From contig OX337242.1 of NCBI GenBank assembly GCA_946965045.2, positions 558,001-622,000 on the forward strand: a stretch of 64,000 nucleotides of DNA, read 5' to 3'. Shown in pieces: positions 1 to 9,619 of this stretch. Within the stretch, counting starts at the first letter, position 1; each line of letters begins with the position of its first letter. Below the pieces are notes generated by a model. It saw only the letters and a list, made by a program, of their open reading frames with translations. It ran no database searches and had not been told where the DNA came from. Source of the stretch: Epithemia pelagica (lineage: Eukaryota; Bacillariophyta; Bacillariophyceae; Surirellales; Surirellaceae). A program made the position numbers and the translations under genes.

Positions 1-211
1 ATGTTCACTCGTCGTTAATCGTTTCCAACATTATCCCCTACTCCTATCTATCGTTCGTTGCACATTGCACATAGACTATACGTTCCGATGGAAAGATACC
101 TTTTTGTACTCTATGTTGTTACAGTTGTACTGAAGTGATGATACTAGCCGGCTAGATTTTGAGAAGGTTGAGTTCGCAGATGTTGCATCCACCCCCTACA
201 ATTGTAGAACA

Positions 212-1182
212 ATGACAATGATGGGCGTAAGAAGCGTTCAACCAAAGGCTTCTTCAGTGGCTGCATTTTGTGCTAATCGCATGCCGTTGCATCATGGCTT
301 GTCTTTTCGGAGCATGAATAACCGCTGTGGTCGTCCGTCAGGCGAAAAGTTCAGCCACCACCACTTGTCTCACCCCTGTCGTCATTTCGACCTTCGACAA
401 AACAATGCAGTGGTCCAAGCCACAGTCGATACCAGGCTCTATTCTGGGTCGGACATGGTGAATGAAGTCATTCCAGGTACGCGTCGTGCGTTGAACGAAT
501 TCTTGTATTGGGTTTGCGTATAGTGGCTAACGAAGTAGGTCATCTTTTGTATCCTTTGGTTCTTGACACCGTGTCATCCACATTAACAGCGGCATCTTCT
601 TGGCAGCCTGATACTACGACGTCATTCGAACCAATCTTGAATGTTCCCGCCTTGTCCATATTTTTGTTCATTGTCATGATTTTTGGTTACCTGCAATATC
701 GTATCATGGCTATTGAAAAGGCCACGGACCGTCGCAAAGTGGCCCTCCAGGATCTGCGGAGACAAAGATCTCAGCAACTAGCTTCGGGTGTCGGTGCCGT
801 GGATGAAGGACACGAAGCTAGAATGGTACAAGATGCGATTCAGGAATATCGCGATGCAGTCCAACAAGTCGAGGGTCTCCGCACCATTCCATTTACGTCA
901 GGAAGAGTGCGGATTGCACCACCACGCAACTTGGATCGTCAGCGACAACTAGAAGAGCATACAATGGCCACGCAGCAATATTTGGGTATAAATGACACAG
1001 ACATTATCAAGGACGATGTAGAGCAAAAGCCGCCCAAAATGGCCGCCACGGGCGAGACAGTGACACTTGAACCTTGGATGACGGCAGTCCTGTTAGTCAC
1101 AGCACTGGCTCAGGTCTCATTGTTGTGGCTTTTCTCAGTGGACGTTAACACACTGGAACGGATCGGAGCCTTATCCTATTAA
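212..1182 (+). CDS. Unknown two-helix membrane protein, two exons
   Basis: I do not recognise the family. Two overlapping open frames join exactly if a 47-nt GT-AG intron at 477-523 is removed (donor CCAG|GTACGC, acceptor GCGTATAG). The split codon becomes GTG and the product is 307 aa. The downstream frame has no good ATG of its own (it opens at a TTG), which supports splicing. The N-terminus (about 85 residues) is rich in Ser, Arg and His with few acidic residues, like an organelle presequence, but has no hydrophobic signal segment. One membrane helix lies near residue 130 (contains IFLFIVMIFGYLQY) and a second near the C-terminus (contains AVLLVTALAQVSLLWLF). The polar middle is rich in Arg, Gln and Glu and probably helical. 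Location in an organelle membrane is inference. Confidence 0.6.
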
Positions 1183-1439
1183 ACAAAGATAAGCAAAATA
1201 GTAGCAGGAACAATTTCACTCATTACATGAAGCTGCTGTTTCCCACAAAATGGGTGTAAATAGATATGCGTCATTCTATACAGTGATGATCAGCCGATTG
1301 AGTTTTCGAGTGACATAGCACTTTCGCCGAAGCTACCCTATCTTGAAACATCCGCGAAATCATAATGACTAGAAGACAAGCTTCTCTCGTACGAGTATAT
1401 CTTGCGATTTACGATTAGCTTCAGAGCAATGCGAACATT

Positions 1440-1452
1440 GGGGGGGGGGGGG
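1440..1452. repeat. Poly-G tract (13 nt)
   Basis: An uninterrupted run of 13 G lies in the intergenic stretch after the first gene. It is prone to length error in sequencing. No gene is seen between 1183 and 1675. Confidence 0.9.
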
Positions 1453-1675
1453 ATGCATGGACTCTTTGTTGATGTATCCGTTTGTTTGATTGATTGATTT
1501 GGATTGACTGGTTACTGGTTACTGTTTGCGGCGTCGACTGCGAAGGATTTGTCACTGTTGAATGAAGAATGTGGGTACGGAAATCCATCACACCCAACAC
1601 GATATCAACATCATATAGCACAGATGACCCCACATAATTGTAAATCATTAATTATTACATTGAATCTACGAGCTC

Positions 1676-2315
1676 GTATTGTTTTAGAGGTGGCTCCAGC
1701 AACAGCTCATCTCTGCTGGAGCTAGGTAAGCGCTGGAGACGTCTCTGCTGGAGCTAGGTGAGCGCCTCCAGCTGGAGAAAAGACTACCTATGCTAACAGG
1801 ATGAAAATGCTTAGCTAGAAGCTACTCCTAGTGAATCTATCTTATGGTGAGAACACATGTTCCCAATTCTCACGTAAAAAATGTAAATCTGTAACGGTGG
1901 AAGGGTCCAGTGATGCTTGTTTCGCAGATATGATCAGTCTTGCAATACTGAATGCCCGTTCAGAAGAGGCAGCAGTCGCAGGCAACGCAAGATATTTTCT
2001 TGCTAGGCGCCAAATGTTTCTGCGTGGCCTTCGAAGTGCCATCCATATCAAGCTCTTCCACCTTTGATGAGTCATCATCATCATTGTAATCAGACATTGT
2101 GGAAGGCAGTGTGGAGCAAATGAATGACACAGGGTCAGCAATGACCAGTGCGGAGCAAATGAATGACATGCAACAGGCAACAGTCACAGAGAAAGGCGAC
2201 CAATGTAGCGCTCTTTTCTCGCAACAGAAAACCTCTGCTGGAGTTTCTCCAGCGCTGGAGCTCCAGCGCTGGAGCTGCGCGTCCGCTCACCGCTGGAGCC
2301 ACCTCTAGTATTGTT
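1676..2315 (-). mobile_element. Decayed hAT-family DNA transposon with TIRs and 8-bp TSD
   Basis: The element spans about 1684-2307. Its ends are inverted copies of TAGAGGTGGCTCCAGC (left from 1685, right ending at 2307), a hAT-like terminus. The flanking octamer GTATTGTT occurs at 1676-1683 and again at 2308-2315, the 8-bp target-site duplication expected for hAT; one extra T sits at the left end. Just inside both ends are several copies of GCTGGAG/CTCCAGC, resembling the subterminal repeats that bind hAT transposases. The interior keeps only the C-terminal part of a transposase on the minus strand. At about 0.62 kb it is an internal deletion derivative and cannot be autonomous. Confidence 0.85.
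1842..2180 (-). pseudogene. hAT transposase C-terminal dimerisation fragment
   Basis: The minus-strand frame ends with LARKYLALPATAASSERAFS followed by LDPSTVTDLHFLRENW. This is the hAT C-terminal dimerisation signature: the PATxxxSERxFS block, then the hydrophobic LxFLRxNW block. Upstream, an acidic stretch (DYNDDDD, positions about 2060-2090) sits in another frame, so at least one frameshift separates it from the conserved block. The DDE-type catalytic region is missing. It lies inside the TIR-bounded element and is a relic, not a functional gene. Confidence 0.85.
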
Positions 2316-2852
2316 GGATTTCGGATTTGGGCAGCTGTCAGCTGTCGCTGGTCGCTGATAAGAGGCAAATCCGAACCATCGGAACATCATCGAAGATGCA
2401 TAAACAAAATAAAAACATCAAAGACGAACAATTCACGGGAAGGATTGCCGACTGCCGACACAAGACACACCTTTCTCATACCCCTCAGCGGGGGAGAGAA
2501 TTTTGCAGTCTGTCCGTCAATCATTATCGTGATTCTGAGAATACAGATCCTTTTTTTTTGTGCGACCAGATTCTCGCCCCTGCTTGGGGGTAACCTTTCT
2601 CATGACCGCCAAGAGTCAAGAGGCCTTTAACTATTTTCTTCCGTAAAAACAGAACAAATACAACCTTATTCCGGTGACAAAAGCATCACAGAAACAGAGT
2701 ATCGAGAAGCTTGGGTTTTCTGTCGATCCATAAATTGTAGTTCCAGCGGACAAGAACTGGACTTGCTAGTTGCTATTGGTCGCAGTGCAGTATTGAGACC
2801 TCAAGCACTTGGCAAGATCACTTTGACAAGATTGGTAGTCCATCGTTCTCAA
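2316..2852. other. Intergenic, upstream of LRR gene
   Basis: No gene is supported here. Several open frames overlap it, but all are short, use non-ATG starts and have unbiased composition. It holds the 5' flank of the LRR gene starting at 2853. Confidence 0.6.
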
Positions 2853-4463
2853 ATGGGCAACACAGCATTATCTCAACCTCTTTCAGCAATCGAGCCATCC
2901 ACTATGGATCCTTTTCGCCCCAGAAGGCATTGTCCCTTGTCACCGGCGGCTTTCAAGGAACGGTATCAGAATCATGCGTCATCTTCTTGGGGAAAAAAGA
3001 GAAACCAGCGACCTGACATTGCGGCTGTAGAAAATGCCAGCTTGTTGGTGTATGGTGCATACTTGGAGCCCAAGGAGATTCGTCATTGGAGCCGTAACAA
3101 GATTCAGGGAGTCATTAACCGTGTGAGTCTTCTCTCCTGCTGCCGAGGCGTGGATGTGAGTGAACGGACCATGGTACGAGAGTTGATCCGACTCTTGCAA
3201 ACGCATGCACCCGAGTTGCAGTGGCTGTTGTTGACTGGACCACTGCTACTTCACACTAATGAACATGCGTGCAACTTGCTTCGGTCCATTCCGACAAGAC
3301 ATTTGGAGAGACTCTGTCTTGGATTGGGACATGCTGCATCTCTCGAACTCGGCGTTACACTGGCCCAGATGTTTGCCACATGTCGGAACCTGAAACACGT
3401 CAACTTGAACTGTATCTCATGGAGAAACATGCACGCTCTTCAAGCACTGGCGCAAGGGATCCCAGTTTCATGCTGTTCCTTGCAATTGGATCTTACATCA
3501 TGCCGGATCATTGACCAAGGTTTTCATTTGTTTGTTCGTACACTATTGACGATGAGCAAGAGACAACATGATCAAGGTGCCATACACGATGAAAGTTCTA
3601 AAGGTGAAAGCTCACGACCACGCATGGAAGCTTTGATCCTCCGAAGGAATCACCCAACAAGTGAATCCCTGAGTTCCCTTGCCCAGTTGATCTCTCAAGT
3701 GCACGTTTCTCATTTAAACCTGAACTCTATGCCCTCTTTGTTTCACCAAGTGGACCCGGAGGGACACGAGGGTTTCAAAGAATTTGTTCAATCGATTCAA
3801 AACAGCACCACCCTCAAGGAACTTCATCTGGCCTCTTGTGGTATAGATCGCTCTTGCATGGCGAGTCTACTCCAAGGGTTGGTCTCTTCATCACGACTCG
3901 AATGCTTGAATCTGAATGGTAATCTGGATTCTCGCAAGGACCAACTGGAACTGCTCTCCAGCTATCTTCCCCATCTACCACACTTGTCAAGTCTCCGCGT
4001 GTGCTTAACCGAAGATCATAATGACCACCCAACCGGTGAGAGTCGACAGGAAACTTCCCAAAGAATTCAAGGGTTCTTGGAGGCCCTAAACCAGAATTGG
4101 CGCTTGACCCATCTAGTTTTGGGAAAGCAAGATGAGCAAGGTGCCTTTTCGTTTCATTCAAATGATTCATATGCATCGAACGACACGTTGTCTTCTATGG
4201 ACCGCATGCATCATCTTGTTGCGGGAAGGATCCGTAAAAAGTCCAAACAGGACAAGCTATCGGTCCGTGTCCAATCTGTGGTTCAAAGAAATTGGTTGGC
4301 CCAGCGGCTGGCCAGTCGTGAGGAAGAGCCTCCACTGGCTGTGTGGCCTCAGTTTTTAGCCAAGATGCGCTCTAGATCGGCACAACAATCGTCCATTGTG
4401 TACCAGGTACTGGAGAGGCATTTGATTTCAATAGCTACACTACCAACAAAAACTAATGCGTAA
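2853..4463 (+). CDS. Leucine-rich repeat protein, RNase-inhibitor type (copy 1)
   Basis: A 536-aa LRR protein and probable protein-interaction scaffold. The frame is open further upstream, but the first ATG is at 2853, giving MGNTALSQ; the paralogue at 5955 also begins Met-Gly. LRR-like strands run through the middle, for example LERLCLGLGHAASLELG, LKHVNLNCISW, LDLTSCRIIDQGF, LKELHLASCGIDRSC and LECLNLNGN, with spacing typical of long RI-type repeats. A conserved non-LRR N-terminal block (LLVYGAYLEPKEIRHWS) and C-terminal tail (VQSVVQRNWLAQRL, then WPQFL, then VYQVLERHL) are shared with the paralogue. The loop after residue 230 and the region near residue 430 are charged and variable. No transmembrane segment. 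Partner and pathway are unknown. Confidence 0.85.
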   Translation: MGNTALSQPLSAIEPSTMDPFRPRRHCPLSPAAFKERYQNHASSSWGKKRNQRPDIAAVENASLLVYGAYLEPKEIRHWSRNKIQGVINRVSLLSCCRGVDVSERTMVRELIRLLQTHAPELQWLLLTGPLLLHTNEHACNLLRSIPTRHLERLCLGLGHAASLELGVTLAQMFATCRNLKHVNLNCISWRNMHALQALAQGIPVSCCSLQLDLTSCRIIDQGFHLFVRTLLTMSKRQHDQGAIHDESSKGESSRPRMEALILRRNHPTSESLSSLAQLISQVHVSHLNLNSMPSLFHQVDPEGHEGFKEFVQSIQNSTTLKELHLASCGIDRSCMASLLQGLVSSSRLECLNLNGNLDSRKDQLELLSSYLPHLPHLSSLRVCLTEDHNDHPTGESRQETSQRIQGFLEALNQNWRLTHLVLGKQDEQGAFSFHSNDSYASNDTLSSMDRMHHLVAGRIRKKSKQDKLSVRVQSVVQRNWLAQRLASREEEPPLAVWPQFLAKMRSRSAQQSSIVYQVLERHLISIATLPTKTNA

Positions 4464-4718
4464 AATGATCGACGTGTACATATGAAACCAAAACACTTCT
4501 GATCTTATGATTGAGCAACACCACGTTTACCTTTTGTCTTATCGAACCGAGTCTGTTCGAAAGCTACCCACTATACAATGATGTTGATTGAGTAGCTTCA
4601 GATCGTGATTGAATAGCATCACGGGACTAAAAGGCGTTTGACGTGGCATCTTTCACATGACGCCACTCACTGTTCACTGGACCTTTGCTTCTCGCACACT
4701 TTTCTCGAATTGACGACA

Positions 4719-5045
4719 ATGATGATTGCCCGTTCCCTCTTGTCCGTACTTTTGGTGGTTGTGCTCGCTGTCAGCCCAGTGGTTCGAGCATTCAGTGTTT
4801 CGCCGGTTGCTTCCTCTTCGCCAGCCGAGAAGACTCTTTTGTACACCAAAAAGTACCCACAAGGACGCCCTTGCACTATTCAAGAAGATGAAGATGCAGC
4901 CATGTGGATCGAAAGCAAGGACGGAAAACGCGAGAAAGCCTTGAAGAAACCCGTGGGAGGACGACCGATTAATAAATATACCAGGGATATGGTTGAAAAG
5001 ATTGAAAAGAAGGGTGTGCCAAAGAAGCCGTGGTGGCAGTTTTAA
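4719..5045 (+). CDS. Small protein with diatom-type plastid presequence
   Basis: A 108-aa protein of unknown function. The frame is open upstream, but 4719 (ATG ATG ATT) is the first ATG and places a signal peptide at the N-terminus: a basic start (MMIARS), a hydrophobic core (LLSVLLVVVLAVSPV), then VRA|FSVSP. The A|F junction followed by Ser and Pro resembles the ASAFAP motif at the signal/transit-peptide boundary of diatom plastid preproteins, so import into the plastid is likely. The mature part is small, Lys-rich and polar (PQGRPCTIQEDEDAAMWIE, later KKPVGGRPINKY) and ends in KKPWWQF. No known domain recognised. It sits between two tandem LRR genes with no obvious functional link. Confidence 0.75.
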   Translation: MMIARSLLSVLLVVVLAVSPVVRAFSVSPVASSSPAEKTLLYTKKYPQGRPCTIQEDEDAAMWIESKDGKREKALKKPVGGRPINKYTRDMVEKIEKKGVPKKPWWQF

Positions 5046-5954
5046 GCCGAACGACTTTCTGCTCACTGCATCCAATCCTACACATAGGTGCAGAAATGGA
5101 GGGCCTTGTGACGGTTTTGACAGACAATGATTGAGAGGAGGCAGTGAGTTTTTGTTCGACTATGTCGCTTCGGAGGCAGCTTTCGTATGGGTGATGGGTG
5201 TCGTCGCAGAGTTCGGCGTGACATTATAGTTTAGATGTATACCTTTTAGAAGCCTCGTTTGGGATTCAAGTCGTCTTCAGCGTCATTACGTTTCGGAAGA
5301 GAAGGCTCTGGCATGAGGATTCTCCTGAATTTCAACATTTTAAGTATCGATTTAGGAGTCACCCGACTCTACTTCTGGTTAACCAAAGGTTTAAACTAGC
5401 GAAAACCACCGCTCCTCAATGAAATCCTACCAGCATTGTTGTCATTTTCCATGGTTGTTACCATTTCTTTGTTCGAGTTCGACAGCATCACGAGGGCGAA
5501 GGACTTGAGACGAACTCTCTCCTCCCTCAAGCGGAGGGCAGTTCTCTTGATTCCATTCTTCTCTCTCGTCGAAAAGGACAATACATGTGCTTGTTTTTGG
5601 GCAGTGTCATTGTCATCTGCGGCCTTCCAACTCCAATTTCCATGATTGTAGAGCGACTAATGTGCTAACTATCAACGACTGAACATCACACACGCACACA
5701 TTGAGCGACCACGTTCGGTTGACGTGGTCAAAAAGTGCAAAGTGACTTCTTACGATTTGTGAACTGTAACACGAAGGCCAAAGAGAACATGAAGACGATG
5801 TCTTTTACTTTGTGACAAAAACTATCAAGACAGACGACACACGTTCACCGATATCTTGACATGAATGTCTGCGTGCGAAATGTGAAGACACTCGACATGA
5901 GTCAAAAACCATTCTCGAGGTGTTTGAAACTCTGGTTTTCGCTTGTTTGACATC
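5046..5954. other. Intergenic between small plastid-type gene and second LRR gene
   Basis: I see no coding signal here. Open frames on both strands are short and lack conserved motifs. It contains the 3' end of the plastid-type gene and the 5' flank of the LRR gene. Confidence 0.6.
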
Positions 5955-7532
5955 ATGGGAACCGTCAGCTCATCCTCACGTGCCTCTCGTCCTTCCCTTT
6001 CAGATTCCTCAGTCAGTCCAAGTGTTGGACGAAGGGATTCGCGTGGATTGCCTCTTGCTTGGACCAGTCTCCATCGACGACGCATCTTTTGTGAGAACAA
6101 GAAGAACAAGAAAAAGATTCAACGAGTAGCAGTTGTCGACGAATCAAGCTTGCTGGTATATGGTGCCTGTTTAGAGCCAAGCGAAATTCGACGATGGAGC
6201 GCAGAAGAGATTCATGGATTGATCAAGCGAGTGAGTTTGTTGTCCTGCTCCAGGGGCATCGACTCGACGGAACCTGAAGTAGTGGACCAGCTGATTCGGT
6301 TGTTAAATGCTCATGCCCCAAAGTTGGAGTGGCTTCAGCTTACTGGTCCGTGGCTTTTACACAGAAATAGACAAGCCTGTAAATTGCTTCGGTCAATTCA
6401 GACAGACAATCTTGAAAGACTGTGCCTGGGTCTCGGAGAACTAGCAAGTCCAGAACTTGGGGCGACAATCGCCCATCTATTATCGACTTGTCGAAAAATG
6501 AAGCACGTCAATCTTAATTCTGTCTCCTGGCATAATCCGAATTCCCTGAAGGCCTTGGCTCAAGGGATCCATCGCTCTTGTAATTTGGTCTACCTGGATT
6601 TGACTTGTTGTCGTATCAGCGATGCTAGCTTTCTTTCATTCGTTGAAGCAATCCAATCAGAGAACAGAACGAAAGGAAGTGCAAGGAGGAATTGTAGACA
6701 CTTGGAAACACTTATTCTTCAAGGCAACAAGCTTACGAATCAATCCCTCAAGCCCCTAGCGAATCTCATTTCTTCGCTCGGAATTGTTCGTTTGAACCTG
6801 AATTGTATTCCCTTGTTGTTTGACGGAGTAGATATACAGACCGATGGAGGGTTCCAAGACTTCCTTGGAGCAATTCACCAAAGTACAACTCTGAAGAATC
6901 TGCACATTGCGTTCTGTGGAATGGATTATGAATGTTTACGTTCCTTCTTTCAGGGAATAGCATTTTCACAACTCGACTTCCTCGATGTTAACGACAACCT
7001 GGGCTCTCATCAGACCCAAATGGAGCTCCTCATAGAGTTTCTTCCTCGCTTGCCTTGTTTGTCCAGTATGCACGTTTCCGTACGTAAAGACGGCATCACG
7101 GATGAGCCACTGGAAAGGTTGAATACTGAGGGAGAACGTGATTCAAAGGCGGAAGCGACAATAGCAAAGTTTCTGAAGGCCCTCTCTCAAAACTGGCACA
7201 TCACAACACTCTATTTGGGGCAAGCGACTGGTGCTGAGTCTATCACTTGGAACCGATTTAACGATGCAGCCGGATCGTCGCAACTCTTGGGTCGAAGCGT
7301 ATCGGACAGTGCCACTAGCCGATCCGCGATACGACTTGCGGCTGGAGTCCAGTCCGTGCTGCAGCGAAACTGGTTAGCCCAAAGGTTATCGAAATGCGCA
7401 ACTAACGATACAGCGCCTGCTCTTGCAGTATGGCCTCACTTTTTGGGCTCGAAACGTAGTGAAGCGCAACAAAATCCGTCTCTTGTCTATCAAGTGTTGG
7501 AGAGGCATTTGGTGTCAATGGTCGTAGCGTGA
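5955..7532 (+). CDS. Leucine-rich repeat protein, RNase-inhibitor type (copy 2)
   Basis: A 525-aa paralogue of the protein encoded at 2853-4463, on the same strand about 1.5 kb downstream: a tandem duplication. The first ATG (5955) gives MGTVSSSSRAS, which fits an N-myristoylation signal (Gly2, small residue at position 6). The upstream extension has only a TTG. Blocks conserved with copy 1 include LLVYGACLEPSEIRRWS, HAPKLEWLQLTGPWLLH, LERLCLGLGELASPELG, LDLTCCRISDASF and the tail VQSVLQRNWLAQRL ... VYQVLERHLVSM. The two copies have diverged well at protein level, so the duplication is not recent. Role as an interaction scaffold is inferred from the repeat type; no catalytic domain is present. 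Confidence 0.85.
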   Translation: MGTVSSSSRASRPSLSDSSVSPSVGRRDSRGLPLAWTSLHRRRIFCENKKNKKKIQRVAVVDESSLLVYGACLEPSEIRRWSAEEIHGLIKRVSLLSCSRGIDSTEPEVVDQLIRLLNAHAPKLEWLQLTGPWLLHRNRQACKLLRSIQTDNLERLCLGLGELASPELGATIAHLLSTCRKMKHVNLNSVSWHNPNSLKALAQGIHRSCNLVYLDLTCCRISDASFLSFVEAIQSENRTKGSARRNCRHLETLILQGNKLTNQSLKPLANLISSLGIVRLNLNCIPLLFDGVDIQTDGGFQDFLGAIHQSTTLKNLHIAFCGMDYECLRSFFQGIAFSQLDFLDVNDNLGSHQTQMELLIEFLPRLPCLSSMHVSVRKDGITDEPLERLNTEGERDSKAEATIAKFLKALSQNWHITTLYLGQATGAESITWNRFNDAAGSSQLLGRSVSDSATSRSAIRLAAGVQSVLQRNWLAQRLSKCATNDTAPALAVWPHFLGSKRSEAQQNPSLVYQVLERHLVSMVVA

Positions 7533-8191
7533 AAGACTAAACACATCGTTCGTTCTCGGCTTGTTTCTCATCTGCGATTATAGTCATGATTCATGATGAA
7601 CTTTGGCTTCGGGTGATGCATAGAAATAATACTCCTAGAACTTAGTGTGATGGCTCACCGAAAAATCTGAGATGCTTCATGCAAATCGGGGTACAATGTA
7701 CAATGTATAATAATAAAGAACATGTATTTGGTAGACGATTTATGCCTCATTTGGTCCCAAACAAGAATCCTCATCCCAGTCAAAAAAGATGCTGGGTGCA
7801 GTTTAGGAATTCCTAGCGCTCTTCATCCTCTTGAAAATGAACAGACCCCATGCAAAGTTGGGTGATATGGGAGTGGGTTGAGTGGCGACTTTCGCCCTGG
7901 CCGGATGTTGTTTTGTGCCTGGTCGCTCTTGAGTCTTGCAGTGGGTTCTGGGTGTGGCGCGCTCTCTACATCGCATGAAAATCCAATGTGTACACAAGCC
8001 TTCGATCCCAATCCCTACCAATCCATGCGTACATTGTATTGTTTTTGTTCCAAACACGATTATTTTGTTTCCTCTTCTCCAACCTCATACCTCATCCTGT
8101 TCCTATTTCCAATTTCCAATATCTCCTTGTACCTTGTTCGCATCGAGCTTGTGAATAGAGAAGGTTCCAAAGTGACAAATTGTCTTGAAAG
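7533..8191. other. Intergenic
   Basis: No supported gene. It includes A+T-rich sequence around 7690-7720 and a pyrimidine-rich run near 8070-8110 ahead of the next gene. Confidence 0.5.
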
Positions 8192-9483
8192 ATGGGTCAA
8201 CCTAACGAACAACTTTTGGAGCCTGTTCAACCACAAGATCCAGGTCGAGACCATCAAGTCTCCCAGCATCGCCGTATCGTTATGCCAGCCTTTCTGAAAT
8301 CTCGTTCTTCACGCAAAGTCACGGCCGAAGATACAGGAGACGAAGAATCATTGTCATCTCCTCGTCCAGGCTCATCCACCATGCCCAACAAAAAGTTCTT
8401 GTCGCCCTTGATTTTCTCGCGCTCACCGAAACCCTCCAAATCAAGACGTAAACTGATGATCAGTGCATCCAGCATTGCTGCTGCTGCAGTCAGTTACCCA
8501 GAACGGAAAGAGGAGTGTTCACCAAGTTTATGCAGCAGCGAAACATCGTTATGCAGTGATGGATGGTCCCCAGTTAGAGAGCAAAACAAGAAGAGTCACC
8601 GAGATCGACGCACTCTGTTGATAAAGCAGTCCATGGTTCGGAACTTGGCTTTGACCTTGTCCATGTCCGCTTCCTCTCATGCAGAATCCACAACAGAAGA
8701 CATTCATGATTGCTCCATAGATCAAAAGCGCGTTCGATTCACTGAAACGTCTTCTCGAACTGCGATTGACGATCTACTGGAAGAAGCACCTCCTCCCATG
8801 AACTAAAGAGTTCATTTTGGTCGCGACACGAAATTTGCAAAATGAGAAGACGAGCGAAACAAAGCGCTCAGGAATACACTCGAAGAAAGGACAGAAATGT
8901 GGTCACGTGTCTCGACTTACTTTATGAAACATGTGCCACAACATCGACTTTCAAACAAGATCGATTGTCCGCCTCATCCACAATCGAATCTGGGTTTGAT
9001 TATTTGTACTCACGAGATGGGATTGTGGAACTCGAATCTGATCAGTGCACCAATGCCGGGAGCATGGACGATACTTGTGTCGGTAAGGATGATAGTGAGG
9101 AAAGCCCAAGGGATCCAGCAAGCACACTGCGAGGACTAGAAGGGATGATATCACCTGATGCAGCGACGGATCGAAAAATGGACTGTATCCACGCGGTTCT
9201 CAGAAGGCAAAGCAAGCTCCAAGAAAAGGAAAGCTTCATGGAGAAGCAACTCGCATCACAAGATCCCATGCCTCGAAAGGACAAGTCAGATTACAATTAT
9301 AAGCTTCGACTTTCGATTGATGCCATGTTGGCCAAGGAGTCCGCCAAGGCTAGCGCATCTTCTCGGAGATTTGCTCGTCTTCTCGGAAAGGTAGACGAGT
9401 CCATGGTCGCGAAAGACAATCGAGCGGACAGCACATCTATCGCAACAAGTCTTGCCACAACACAAGTATCCTCTGACGAATAA
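8192..9483 (+). CDS. Unknown Ser/Arg-rich protein, probably two exons
   Basis: Two open frames (8192-8806 and 8842-9483) are separated by only 35 nt, too little for a 3' end plus promoter. Removing a 62-nt GT-AG intron at 8749-8810 joins them in frame (TET|SFWSRHEICKM) and bypasses the first stop, giving about 409 aa. The join creates a VRF-x-ET ... W/R-H-E-I block followed by a basic helix (RRRAKQSAQEYTRRKDRN). The N-terminal third is Ser/Pro/Lys-rich and disordered; an Ala run near residue 93 is short. A later start at 8282 (MPAFLKSRSSRKV) is possible. No enzymatic domain is seen. If the intron is not real, these are two very close unknown genes. Confidence 0.5.
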
Positions 9484-9619
9484 GAAGTCTCGACTCTAAA
9501 CTAAGTAAAACCCCTTTTAATGAGATTATAAAACAACTGGGGCGCCTCTATGAACATATAACGCAAAGTATGGAACAAGCGAACCAGTGCTTCTCATCTG
9601 TACACCTTCGCTGTTCCCG

